DNA of 64,000 bases from Aurantimicrobium sp. MWH-Uga1 (GCF_003325955.1 NZ_CP030929.1:62001-126000), one strand, 5' to 3'. Numbered from the stretch's first letter, positions 26,474 to 34,657 are shown. Notes: generated by a model not told the origin, from the letters alone. A program made the numbers and translations.

Positions 26474-26959
26474 ATGTGGTACTCAAACCCCGATGTCATC
26501 GTCAGTGTTGCCGATGCTAGAGAGAATATTTCGAAGATTTTGAAGACTTTTCGGGCAGACCCGAATGCTCTTCCTGTGGTTTTGGGTGCGCACCGCAAAC
26601 CTGAAGCGGTCATCGTTCCCTACAAGGACTACATAGCTGGCCGGAGGGTTCTTCAAGGCGGATCTGGCAACGTCAGTATGGAAGCCCTTGGCGAAATGAG
26701 CGAGGTTCTCCACAAACTGGCTGCCATGAACAACATCGATGAGTTGGCCATCTTTGGGCCCGCACTAACAGACTCACTGACAGAAAATGATCCTCTCGAC
26801 ATGTTGGTGGGACCTAGTGCTCAGGCCACATATTTTGACCTGGTGCAGTTTGCCACCGAGATGGAGTTGGTTCTGCGCAGGTTTGTCAACGTTGTCAACC
26901 GCGACGGATTACACCCCATCTCGGATGCACACATCCTCGAAGAAGCTGTGTATATCTAG
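26474..26959 (+). CDS. Phd/YefM-type antitoxin domain fused to a degenerate MNT nucleotidyltransferase domain
   Basis: 161 residues. Residues 5-57 (VIVSVADARENISKIL... VVLGAHRKPEAVIVPYKDY) are a Phd/YefM DNA-binding antitoxin fold. Residues 86-161 follow MntA-like minimal nucleotidyltransferases: IDELAIFGPALTD, then DPLDMLVG, FDLVQFATEMELVL, VNVVNRDGL, HILEEAVYI. The active-site GS is GP and the first Asp of DxD is Pro, so catalysis is doubtful. ATG at 26474 follows TACACT by six bases (leaderless); the longer frame from 26423 would run through the operator. No toxin gene adjoins it. Probably an autoregulated orphan antitoxin or repressor. Confidence 0.7.
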   Translation: MWYSNPDVIVSVADARENISKILKTFRADPNALPVVLGAHRKPEAVIVPYKDYIAGRRVLQGGSGNVSMEALGEMSEVLHKLAAMNNIDELAIFGPALTDSLTENDPLDMLVGPSAQATYFDLVQFATEMELVLRRFVNVVNRDGLHPISDAHILEEAVYI

Positions 26960-27726
26960 AGTTTTGCTCGACGCAGGGCTTTCAAAGCCGGGGCACCAAT
27001 GAGGGCAAGTCCGATTGCAGTTGTGATGGCGCGAACAGTGTCCCAGGTGAGGGTTGACGTCAGGAGCGTATAAACCACAAAATGGCTGAGGTTCTCAAAC
27101 AGGCTGCCACCTGGAACGTAACTGATATCTGTTGCTGGCCCTACGCCAAATGGCCAGAACCAGAGGTTCATGATCGCGCCGAATAGATACGAGGCGCATA
27201 CGCCGTAAAGCACCAGAACCACAATTTCTTTGCGACGGGATGATTTATCTGTGGGCGGGGTACTTCGCCCAGGCAGCAACCCAGCACCTGCACCCACCCA
27301 GCCGGCAGCAAACATTTGGAAAGCGGTCCACGGACCAAATCCGCCCCACAGCACAGAAGACAGTGCGATGGTGAGCATGCCGAGAAGAAAACCAAAGCGT
27401 GCACCAAAAGCACGACCGCCCAGAATCAGCACAATAAAGACAGCTTCAAAACCTCCCACTCCCGTGCTGGCAATGCGCACGGCTGTGCCCACGGCGGTCA
27501 GCAAACCCAAGAGGGCAAGAGTTTTGGAACTAGTAATGCTGCCATCAAGAATCAGCGACATCACGACAACCAGCAGTGGAACAACAGCAAAGACAACAAA
27601 AGGAACGGCGGCTTGGGTTTGGGTGGGAAGAGCAGAAGTGAACAGTGGCCAGGCAAAAGCAGCAAGTGCCAGGAGCGAGGCTGCCACCATAAGGCTCGTT
27701 CTCGTTGAACTCAGTCGCGTCATCAT
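26956..27726 (-). CDS. ECF transporter S (substrate-binding) component, probably for cobalamin
   Basis: 256 residues with about seven helices, including a GGRAFGARFGFLLGMLTIALSSVLWGG block and GPWTAFQMFAAGWVGAGAGLLPG, as in actinobacterial ECF S components. It overlaps the EcfT-A-A fusion gene by 4 nt (ATG at its start inside the upstream stop region), so it belongs to the same operon. Specificity is inferred from the co-transcribed lipoprotein with a transcobalamin-like domain and from metH nearby; hydroxymethylpyrimidine or another vitamin cannot be excluded. Its stop shares CTAG with the Phd/MNT gene. Confidence 0.82.
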   Translation of the reverse strand: MMTRLSSTRTSLMVAASLLALAAFAWPLFTSALPTQTQAAVPFVVFAVVPLLVVVMSLILDGSITSSKTLALLGLLTAVGTAVRIASTGVGGFEAVFIVLILGGRAFGARFGFLLGMLTIALSSVLWGGFGPWTAFQMFAAGWVGAGAGLLPGRSTPPTDKSSRRKEIVVLVLYGVCASYLFGAIMNLWFWPFGVGPATDISYVPGGSLFENLSHFVVYTLLTSTLTWDTVRAITTAIGLALIGAPALKALRRAKL

Positions 27727-29570
27727 GCGTTCACCTGCTCGGGGTGAATTAGTGTTCCCTCGGCCACGGTGAAGATTTGCGCGTGAAGACTGCGCGCAAA
27801 TTCACCATCGTGCGTAGCAAAAACCACAACAGTTCCCGTTTCGGCAACACAGCGCAGAACCTCTGCCATGGCAGAGCGTGAGTGAGGATCTAAACCTCGA
27901 GTGGGTTCGTCAATGGTGATGACACCTGGTTTCCAACTGAGTTGAAGAGCAATAGCTAGAGCACGTTGTGTTCCCGCAGATAAGTCACGAGGATGTGTTC
28001 TCAACAACTCCGGCGATAAAACATCACGAGATAACAGAGAGCGGAAGGTGAGCTTGGTCAGTCCCGTGTTGGCAGGAACACCAGCAATCTTGTCGGCATA
28101 CTCAAGTTCTTCCGCCAAGCTTTCGGTCATGAACAGCCAAGAGGCCTCTTCGGGAACAGCTGCGATTCGGCTGACCTTTTGTGTTGCAGGAAGGGTCGAT
28201 AGGTCTGTTCCCAACACTTCCACCACTCCAGCGGACTGTGTGTTGCTGAGTGCAGTTAGGAGCGATGTTTTTCCCACTCCGTTTGCGCCAGTGAGCGCGA
28301 TGATCTCTCCCGTGCGTGCAGTGAAGGTGACATCACTCAAGACCTTCTTTTCACCGTGAGTAACTTCTAAGCCGTTGACGGCAAGAACCTGATCGGAGCT
28401 TGTCAACGGAAAAGTACGAGCAGGAAAGCTTGAAGCAGGAACAAATTTTCCTTCGGTAACTTTTCCAGCTTCAAGCACGAGCCAGCGAGGATCGAGACTC
28501 TCTAAAGCAGAAGTGTGGTGTTCAGAGAGCACGATGGTCATACCTGCGGCGCGGAGGTGATCCAGAATGTCGATGAGCTCAGACACTGACGCAGAATCAA
28601 GATCTGCTAGCGGCTCATCAAGTAACAGAATGTGGGGTGATGTCGCCAGTGCACTCGCGAGAGCCACCCGAGTTGCCTGACCAGCTGAGAGCATATCCAC
28701 AGGTACGTCTGCATAGTCACAAAGACCATATATACCCAGGAGCTCTTCAATTCGGGAAGGAATGATTTCCTTGGTTTCACCGTGGAGGCGAAGAGTGTAT
28801 TCCAGTTCTTCCCGTGCCGTGGATGCGGTGAAACTGAGGCGAACATTTTGGGGAACAAAACCAATGAGCTTTGCGGTGTCGCGCGGCGGTACATGAAGGC
28901 GGTCAACGCTACCCAGGCTGAGAGTACCTGTAGCTATGCCCGCATGGAAATGCTGGCTGAGGCCAGCGATGCTCTCTAAAAGAGATGTTTTTCCAGACCC
29001 TGTTGCACCCGTCAGCACGGTCACAGTGCCTGGGGCAAAAGAAACGGAAACATTGTTCAACACGGTGTGATTACCGAAGCTCAGAGAATATTCATCGAAT
29101 GTGATGGGACTTGGAGTGGCCTCGCGAAGCTGTTCTTGCGAAGCAAAACCTTTAAGTTCCATTGCGGCAGCTGCGGCGACTGACTTTTCAACGGTGTGCT
29201 CGAGCACGGGAACGACCACGGCAAAACGAGAGGAGATTCCGCGCAGGGTTCGATACGTGTTGATCTTCTTTACTTGAGCAAGCAACGTGGGGAAGCTTGC
29301 CAACGCAATCATCAGCGCTGTTCCAACAGAACGCGAATACTTCAATCCTGAAAGGGAGATCAGCAGCTTCCTGAAGTCAATGAGAGAGCTCAATAAACCG
29401 CAGGCAATGATGACGGCCGCAAAAGGGAGGGCAAGCAGTGCCGCTTGCCCCACAGCGGTCCAACTGAATGATCCAAAGAGCAGGCGATAAATAATACGCA
29501 GTGCAATAAAGAAGCCGGCAAACGACAGACTCACCCACAAGGGTGTCCATCGTGAGCGACCGGGCAACAT
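27723..29570 (-). CDS. ECF transporter energising module: EcfT fused to two ABC ATPase domains
   Basis: 615 residues. Residues 1-145 are an EcfT-like membrane part with coupling motifs TYRTLRG (105-111) and AMELKGF (136-142). The first ATPase has Walker A GATGSGKT (188-195), signature LSAGQATRVALA and Walker B HILLLDEPLADLD. The second has GANGVGKT, LSAGTQRALAIA and VITIDEPTRGLDPHS. EcfT, EcfA and EcfA' are normally three chains; here one chain would supply the whole energising complex for the S component encoded next. The ATG overlaps the end of the lipoprotein gene. Confidence 0.9.
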   Translation of the reverse strand: MLPGRSRWTPLWVSLSFAGFFIALRIIYRLLFGSFSWTAVGQAALLALPFAAVIIACGLLSSLIDFRKLLISLSGLKYSRSVGTALMIALASFPTLLAQVKKINTYRTLRGISSRFAVVVPVLEHTVEKSVAAAAAMELKGFASQEQLREATPSPITFDEYSLSFGNHTVLNNVSVSFAPGTVTVLTGATGSGKTSLLESIAGLSQHFHAGIATGTLSLGSVDRLHVPPRDTAKLIGFVPQNVRLSFTASTAREELEYTLRLHGETKEIIPSRIEELLGIYGLCDYADVPVDMLSAGQATRVALASALATSPHILLLDEPLADLDSASVSELIDILDHLRAAGMTIVLSEHHTSALESLDPRWLVLEAGKVTEGKFVPASSFPARTFPLTSSDQVLAVNGLEVTHGEKKVLSDVTFTARTGEIIALTGANGVGKTSLLTALSNTQSAGVVEVLGTDLSTLPATQKVSRIAAVPEEASWLFMTESLAEELEYADKIAGVPANTGLTKLTFRSLLSRDVLSPELLRTHPRDLSAGTQRALAIALQLSWKPGVITIDEPTRGLDPHSRSAMAEVLRCVAETGTVVVFATHDGEFARSLHAQIFTVAEGTLIHPEQVNA

Positions 29571-30082
29571 TATTCGCTCACGGGAGTGGGGGTGCTGTCA
29601 CCGGTGGTGAAAACCAACCCGAGAGACTCACCCTTCTTGATAGTGAGATCGCCCAAACCAGACTGGGCATATTCCCACTGGCCGCCGGCAGATGATTTCT
29701 GCCACAGCGCCCAGTAGGCAAATGCGGGAGGCATATCTGCACAGGATTCAATAAATTCTGCTTGACCTTCAACAACAACTGGTTCAGTCGGAGAGGGCAG
29801 TCCATTGACTCGGCAGACAATCGCGTCGCCGTAGGTAGCTGTTCCTTCGGTTTCGAACCCGGCCTCGTGAACAACATCGATTGCTTTGGCGGAGTCACCA
29901 GAGATATCAACACAGGTCGTACTTCCGGTTCCATCGAGAACACCAAAGTTCACAACGACTTCAACGCCGTTGCATCCTGAAGTTTCTTCAGGGGTTGTTA
30001 CGGCCGGGGCCGAAGAGCAGGCGGTGAAAGTGAAGGCAAGCAGCAGACCACTGGTTACCAGAAGAGCGCGGGGGATAGACAT
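29570..30082 (-). CDS. Lipoprotein with a transcobalamin-like/DUF4430-type domain, ECF-associated
   Basis: 170 residues. Signal peptide with lipobox T-A-C22-S, then a secreted domain: VVVNFGVLDG, TTCVDISGDSAKAIDVVHEAGFE, AIVCRVNGLP, AYWALWQKS, WEYAQSGLGDLTIKKGESLGLVF. The pattern of a Cys-linked beta-grasp ending in WxY and a Gly-rich strand resembles DUF4430/transcobalamin-like domains found in B12 uptake systems. It may capture corrinoid outside the membrane for the ECF importer. GGAGAA precedes the ATG; it is the first gene of the operon. The 106-nt upstream spacer holds no B12 riboswitch. Confidence 0.75.
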   Translation of the reverse strand: MSIPRALLVTSGLLLAFTFTACSSAPAVTTPEETSGCNGVEVVVNFGVLDGTGSTTCVDISGDSAKAIDVVHEAGFETEGTATYGDAIVCRVNGLPSPTEPVVVEGQAEFIESCADMPPAFAYWALWQKSSAGGQWEYAQSGLGDLTIKKGESLGLVFTTGDSTPTPVSE

Positions 30083-30188
30083 GGGTTCTCCAGAGATAAA
30101 TACAGTACGCAGCTGGAGGCTTCCTTTGATGTGCGCGGTGGTATTAGTTTATCCAGACCGCTGAGGCACTATTGCGTAGAGTAAAGAT

Positions 30189-30563
30189 ATGACTGAACAC
30201 GAACTACTTGAGCTGTGGAACAAGGCTCGTTTCCACATAGTTGTTTCTCAATTTGCGCCAACCTTCTTGCTCATTGTCACCGTGGGCCTCATTACCCTCG
30301 GCTTAGCATCAGCACCGCTGTTCCTCACCCTGGCAACAGTCGGAATTTTGCTTGCTTCTGGAATTTTGGGTGCGCTTGCTCAGTACTCCAGCGCAACACA
30401 AGCACAAGCTATCGCAGAAGATTTGGCAGCGGTGAAGAACCCATCAGCAGCAACTCGACAGGTTATTGCTTTTTCACAATGGCTCAACGTTGTTCGTTTT
30501 GTGACGCCAACAATCTTTGTGTTGATTTTCTTACTGCTAACAGCAGTTTTGCTTGTGGGCTAG
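30189..30563 (+). CDS. Small three-helix membrane protein of unknown function
   Basis: 124 residues with hydrophobic segments at about 21-40, 43-63 and 100-123. The loop between the second and third carries QYSSATQAQAIAEDLAAVKNPSAATRQ and would face the cytoplasm. I do not recognise a family. TAGAGT ends six bases before the ATG, so the mRNA is probably leaderless. It is divergent from the B12-importer operon, and its TAG overlaps the stop of the convergent gene (CTAG). Confidence 0.65.
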   Translation: MTEHELLELWNKARFHIVVSQFAPTFLLIVTVGLITLGLASAPLFLTLATVGILLASGILGALAQYSSATQAQAIAEDLAAVKNPSAATRQVIAFSQWLNVVRFVTPTIFVLIFLLLTAVLLVG

Positions 30564-31171
30564 AACCCGAAGTCTCCAAAATCACCAAAACCGGCGTCAC
30601 CGAATCCGGCATCTCCCATACCAGGGTCGCCAAATCCTCCATCAGCTGAGATGGTTTCATTTGCGCCAAAATCTGAACCAGGATCGCCACCAGTGTCAGC
30701 ACCTGCCGTGTCAGCTCCCATATCCATGGGCATGAAGGCAGTCATCAAACTTGATGCGATGACATAACCGGCAACGCTTCCCAGAAGCGAGCTAGCAAAC
30801 ATGGATCCAAAACCAGGAGCTGCACCTGCTTGTCCCAGTGTGCGTTCCATCGTTCCAGGCTGACGCATTTCAGAACGTGTAGCTGACACTGCCAGAGCAC
30901 GTGGCTCCTCGCTCAGGGGAGCCTCCCCAGCAGGTGCGTCTGCACTGAGCTGGGTGTAAAGCATGTGACGCTGTTCGGGGGTGAGCTTGCTAAAAGCTTC
31001 CTCATGCACCTGTTCTATTGCTTCAGGGGAAGCCGTGCGCAGCAGGTAGCGGTATCGCTCAACAGCTATCTCGTCTTCGTTGCGAGCAGCACTCGCCTGA
31101 CGAACCTGCTGTGTGGTGCGACGATATTCTTCGTCTTGGTTAGTTCCAAAGAGTTTGTCGAGAAATCCCAT
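30560..31171 (-). CDS. Conserved actinobacterial protein with Gly/Asp/Phe-rich repeat tail, function unknown
   Basis: 203 residues. It begins MGFLDKLFGTNQDEEYRR, followed by RYRYLLRTASPEAIEQVHEEAFSKLTPEQR, a helical part shared with unnamed actinobacterial proteins. A hydrophobic patch around 124-147 could touch the membrane. The tail from about 150 is low-complexity Gly/Asp/Met, ending in tandem GDAGF/GDFGF units. Homologues are sometimes labelled cation-transporting ATPase, which nothing here supports. TACATT ends six bases before the ATG (leaderless). Confidence 0.65.
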   Translation of the reverse strand: MGFLDKLFGTNQDEEYRRTTQQVRQASAARNEDEIAVERYRYLLRTASPEAIEQVHEEAFSKLTPEQRHMLYTQLSADAPAGEAPLSEEPRALAVSATRSEMRQPGTMERTLGQAGAAPGFGSMFASSLLGSVAGYVIASSLMTAFMPMDMGADTAGADTGGDPGSDFGANETISADGGFGDPGMGDAGFGDAGFGDFGDFGF

Positions 31172-31215
31172 GGCAACAATGTATGGCGAATTGCTGAAAG
31201 ATTGCCGAAAGATTC

Positions 31216-32475
31216 TTAGGAGTGAGCTGGTGTCTCCCGGGGAGCCCGAGCATCTGCCATCGCCCGGATAATGAAACCGACCACAGCGCCGGTAATGGCT
31301 ATGGGAGCTATAGCTTCCCCGGCGCCACCTATCAGCACTGCGGCAAGAAGAGCACTAGTTGCAGGTAGTTTCAGAAAAGCTGCAGAAGCTCCAGCAATAC
31401 CTGCAGCCGCAAATGCGCTCACAGGTGAGCCAGGGAAATGAAGGCTTACCAGCACTCCCACCGCAACACCCAAGAAGGTGATGGGGAAGATAGGTCCGCC
31501 ACGGAAACCTGAGCCCAAGGTCAGGGAATAGATTGCTGTCTTGGCCAGCAGCACAACAATCACCACAACCACAGAGCTCTCGGCAATGAGGCCAGACATT
31601 CCGCTGTTTCCGCTAAAGAGCAGCTGGTTGAGTGGAACACCAAAGTAAGACTGTCCAACAAATACCAGCGCAATGATGATGGCAACAGAAATAAACAGTG
31701 TAGGAGCAAACATCTTGTCAGAGAAGGCTTGAACACGACCACCCAAGGCACGGGTAGACAGTGCAATCAGTCCGGCCAGCACAGCGACCAACACTGCTCC
31801 AAGAAAATCGCCGGGGTTGATGGTGGTGTAGTCAGGAATTCCGTGCACAGCTAGTGGGTGCCCCGCGAAGCCAGGAAAATTCCAGATACCTATTTGCACG
31901 ACATAACTTGCCGCCAAGGCTGTCATTACGGGGATGACTAACACGTAGGGGACAACTCCCAGGGCAGCAAATTCCAAAATCATGAACGCAGTAATAAAGG
32001 GGTTACCGAAAACTGCACCTATGGCTGCAGCACCGGCAATAAACATCGCCGCTTTCCTGGTCTGCTCGTCTTTATTGCGGGTGAATACAAACGCAAGGCT
32101 CGTGCCCAAGATGATCAGTGGCGCCTCAGGACCTAGTGATGCTCCTGCAATCAAACTCACAAACGCAGTGAGCAAGATGGCTGGAGCGAAGCCACCAGGA
32201 GTATCAAAGTGGAACCCCGTCAACGGGCCAGGGCCTGCATGACCAGGCATCTTGCGAATGAAGATAATCAACACCGCAGCAACGATTAAGAAGATTCCTG
32301 CAAGCCACCAGGGTGCTTCGGTGAATCCCAGTGCGTGAGGAATGACCCCGTACAGAAACTCTTGGCCAAGCTCGACAAGCGTGAGAAAAGCCGTTGCAGC
32401 TAACGCCGCAAGAACACCAAAGATGGCGGGCATGACTAAAAGTGAGAGGAGCTGTTTCCCCGGAGAAGTCTTCAT
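31216..32475 (-). CDS. ClC-family chloride channel/transporter
   Basis: 419 residues with about ten helices and ClC landmarks: GASLGPEAPLI (the G-K/R-E-G-P region, with the external-gate Glu position), a central GAAAIGAVFGNPF, and GSGFRGGPIFP, the form of GxFxP that coordinates chloride. No C-terminal CBS domains, so it is of the short bacterial type. Whether it is a channel or a H+/Cl- (or F-) antiporter cannot be told. Start ATG has GAAGGA very close upstream. It lies just outside the tRNA-bounded island. Confidence 0.85.
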   Translation of the reverse strand: MKTSPGKQLLSLLVMPAIFGVLAALAATAFLTLVELGQEFLYGVIPHALGFTEAPWWLAGIFLIVAAVLIIFIRKMPGHAGPGPLTGFHFDTPGGFAPAILLTAFVSLIAGASLGPEAPLIILGTSLAFVFTRNKDEQTRKAAMFIAGAAAIGAVFGNPFITAFMILEFAALGVVPYVLVIPVMTALAASYVVQIGIWNFPGFAGHPLAVHGIPDYTTINPGDFLGAVLVAVLAGLIALSTRALGGRVQAFSDKMFAPTLFISVAIIIALVFVGQSYFGVPLNQLLFSGNSGMSGLIAESSVVVVIVVLLAKTAIYSLTLGSGFRGGPIFPITFLGVAVGVLVSLHFPGSPVSAFAAAGIAGASAAFLKLPATSALLAAVLIGGAGEAIAPIAITGAVVGFIIRAMADARAPRETPAHS

Positions 32476-32515
32476 TCCTTCATTGTGGCGGGAAAGTTGA
32501 CGTCATACTCCAAAA

Positions 32516-32547
32516 AACACAAAAGCCTCCGAATAAATCAGAGGCTT
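32516..32547 (-). terminator. Terminator beside the tRNA-Phe fragment (probably the ancestral tRNA-array terminator)
   Basis: Read on the minus strand, AAGCCTC pairs with GAGGCTT across an 11-nt loop and is followed by TTGTGTTTTTT. It starts 4 nt after the 3' end of the truncated tRNA-Phe. No gene reads into it from that side now, which fits a terminator left behind when an element separated it from the intact tRNA array. Confidence 0.7.
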
Positions 32548-32550
32548 CCA

Positions 32551-32601
32551 GTGGTGGCTCCGACGGGCGTCGATCCCGTGACCTCACGATTTTCAGTCGT
32601 G
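32551..32601 (-). pseudogene. 3' fragment of tRNA-Phe (candidate att site)
   Basis: 51 bp identical to 42903-42953 and in the same orientation. It covers the anticodon stem-loop (CTGAAAA), variable loop, T arm, acceptor 3' strand and CCA; identity stops abruptly at the 5' side of the anticodon stem. The missing half rules out a functional tRNA. Fragments covering the anticodon loop to the 3' end are the usual product of tyrosine-recombinase integration into a tRNA gene. Confidence 0.92.
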
Positions 32602-32738
32602 TGGAGGACGATTCTGATGAATGAGTTTCAGTTACAAACCCATATATTACCTATTTCTATGGTGCTACTCGTTGACTTCAGTCGGGTTTGTTCTGAGGGT
32701 TTTATGGGCATCGACAATTCAGTTTCAAACAAGGATTG

Positions 32739-33299
32739 CTATAGCTCGGCTTCAATACCGGCAATGACAAATTTCTCTAAAGACGCTGCTTCAGTAATGA
32801 AAGGCTTTCCTGAATCTATTCGTTCTGCAGCAGAGGTTATCGCAGCAAAAATTAGGCTGACCTGAGAAGAAGGATCCTCGATACCCAACTCTTTTAGTGG
32901 CGAGATAAGGCTCGTAAGAAAGTAGCCGTGCATTGCCATTAGTTCGCCACGTTGTTCTTCACGCAGATTTTTGACGGAGATTTCTCTGACGACGCGGTGT
33001 TCTTTACTTGCCATGTGGGCGAGGGAGTAGTGAATCCACAGACGCACTTGTTCCATTGGCTCTTGTTCGGCCGAGACAATACGGTCGATCTCATTGCTGA
33101 GATCTGCCATGTCGTTGATGAGTAGTTCACCAAGAATGTTTTCTCGGGAGGAGAAATACTGATAAATCGCAGGACGTGACAATCCAGTTACTTGAGCGAT
33201 TCGCGCCATGGAAATTCCCTCAATGCCGGATGAATCTAGCAACTCGAGAGCAGCCGTCAAAATCGCGTCTCTGCGGATATCTGCAATCGGGGAAATCAT
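32739..33299 (-). CDS. TetR/AcrR-family transcriptional regulator
   Basis: 186 residues. The N-terminal helix-turn-helix reads ILTAALELLDSSGIEGISMARIAQVTGLSRPAIYQYFSSRENIL, a full TetR DNA-binding domain; the C-terminal two-thirds is an all-helical ligand domain with no recognisable signature. It lies at the outer end of the hemA-C-D-B-L operon, 47 nt after hemL, with a palindrome in that gap. Haem- or iron-responsive TetR regulators exist in other Gram-positives, so control of the cluster is a reasonable inference. It is the only regulator inside the tRNA-bounded segment. Confidence 0.88.
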   Translation of the reverse strand: MISPIADIRRDAILTAALELLDSSGIEGISMARIAQVTGLSRPAIYQYFSSRENILGELLINDMADLSNEIDRIVSAEQEPMEQVRLWIHYSLAHMASKEHRVVREISVKNLREEQRGELMAMHGYFLTSLISPLKELGIEDPSSQVSLIFAAITSAAERIDSGKPFITEAASLEKFVIAGIEAEL

Positions 33300-33314
33300 G
33301 ATGGTTAATCCTAT

Positions 33315-33335
33315 AAGCGTGCGGTTATAACGCTT
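33315..33335. promoter_or_regulatory. Palindromic operator candidate upstream of the TetR gene
   Basis: AAGCGT-N9-ACGCTT forms a 21-bp site between the hemL stop and the TetR start. It overlaps a possible minus-strand promoter (TATAGG near 33309-33314). Autorepression by the TetR protein would fit. Confidence 0.45.
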
Positions 33336-33346
33336 TCAGTAATTTC

Positions 33347-34657
33347 TCAGCTTGAGCGCAGTTTCACTTGTTGCGCAGCGACTGACGCTGCCTTGGCAAT
33401 TTTGTCCACGTCGTCATCTGTCAAAGCACCGGAGACAAACCACGCCTCAAATGCCGATGGAGGTACCGAAATTCCCTGTTCAAGAAGCGAATGGAAGAAC
33501 ACCGCAAATGCCGAAGTGTCCTGCTTTTTTGCATCATCAAAGTTACTGACGTTTTGAGAAGTGAAGAAGAAGGAAAAGAGGTTTCCCGCCTGCTGAAAAC
33601 TGTGTTCGACATCTGCTGCGGTTAAGGCATTGGAGATAGCGGAACCCACTTCACGAGCTCTGGAATCAAGTGACAAATAAAGCTCAGAGTCACACAGTTC
33701 TAGCGTTGCCAGACCGGCAGTGGTGGCCACAGGGTTACCGCTCAGTGTGCCTGCTTGGTATACAGAACCGCTTGGGGCGAGAAGTTCCATGACGGAAGCA
33801 GAGCCACCCACGGCAGCCAACGGCATACCTCCGCCAATGACCTTGCCGAAGGTAAAGAGGTCAGGAGTCCAGGCTTCTTCAAGCCCAAACTTTCCCCACC
33901 ATCCACCGTGAGAAATACGGAAGCCCGTCATGACCTCATCCAAGATGAACAGCGCACCGTTTTTCTTCGTGATATCCGAAAGGAATTTGTTGAAGCCTGG
34001 CGAAGGTGGAACAACGCCCATGTTGGCAGGAGTTGCTTCGGTGATGACAGCGGCAATGTCAGAACCTCGCTCAGCGAAGAGTCGATTCATGGCCTCAACA
34101 TCATTGAAGGGAACAACAATGGTGTCTTGGGTTTGTCCTTGGGTGACTCCTGGAGAGTTGGGTAATCCAAGGGTTGCAATTCCGGAACCTGACTGAACCA
34201 ACAAGGAATCACTGTGACCGTGGTAGCAGCCCGCAAACTTCACAATGAGATTGCGACCGGTTGCTGCACGAGCAAGACGAACAGCTGTCATCACAGCTTC
34301 TGTTCCGGAGGAAACAAAACGCACACGCTCACAGGCAGGAACGCGGGCAGCAATTTCTTCCGCGAGGAGTACTTCGCCGGGGCCTGGTGCACCAAAAGAG
34401 AATGACTTCTCCATTGCTGACTTCACACGGCTCACAACATGAGGATGTGCATGTCCCACAATCATGGGACCCCACGAACCCACAAGGTCCACGTATTCGT
34501 TGCCGTCAACATCCCAGATCTTTGAGCCTTCGCCCTTAACGAAGTAGCGAGGAGTGCCACCTACCGATTGAAATGCGCGAACAGGTGAACTCACGCCCCC
34601 AGGAATAATGCGCTGGGCACGGTTGTGCCATTGGAGAGAAGTCTCAAAAGTGGTCAT
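33347..34657 (-). CDS. hemL: Glutamate-1-semialdehyde 2,1-aminomutase
   Basis: Converts glutamate-1-semialdehyde to 5-aminolevulinate with PLP. 436 residues; the PLP lysine is K272 in [13 protein letters not shown], preceded by the cofactor aspartate in [11 protein letters not shown]-terminal [12 protein letters not shown] and [16 protein letters not shown] are typical. It is the last haem gene of the minus-strand operon although it acts second, right after HemA. Overlaps hemB by 4 nt. Confidence 0.96.
   Translation of the reverse strand: MTTFETSLQWHNRAQRIIPGGVSSPVRAFQSVGGTPRYFVKGEGSKIWDVDGNEYVDLVGSWGPMIVGHAHPHVVSRVKSAMEKSFSFGAPGPGEVLLAEEIAARVPACERVRFVSSGTEAVMTAVRLARAATGRNLIVKFAGCYHGHSDSLLVQSGSGIATLGLPNSPGVTQGQTQDTIVVPFNDVEAMNRLFAERGSDIAAVITEATPANMGVVPPSPGFNKFLSDITKKNGALFILDEVMTGFRISHGGWWGKFGLEEAWTPDLFTFGKVIGGGMPLAAVGGSASVMELLAPSGSVYQAGTLSGNPVATTAGLATLELCDSELYLSLDSRAREVGSAISNALTAADVEHSFQQAGNLFSFFFTSQNVSNFDDAKKQDTSAFAVFFHSLLEQGISVPPSAFEAWFVSGALTDDDVDKIAKAASVAAQQVKLRSS

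Noticed and set aside
30083..30188. Cobalamin riboswitch before the ECF operon
   Set aside because: I searched both strands by eye for the B12-box and conserved stems; none is present and the spacer is too short for the full aptamer.
32602..32738. Integrase remnant next to the tRNA fragment
   Set aside because: None of the six frames shows tyrosine-recombinase motifs; nothing recognisable is present.
32485..32865. Plus-strand frame spanning the tRNA-Phe fragment (126 codons)
   Set aside because: It crosses a terminator, the tRNA fragment and the end of the TetR gene, with no ribosome site or similarity.
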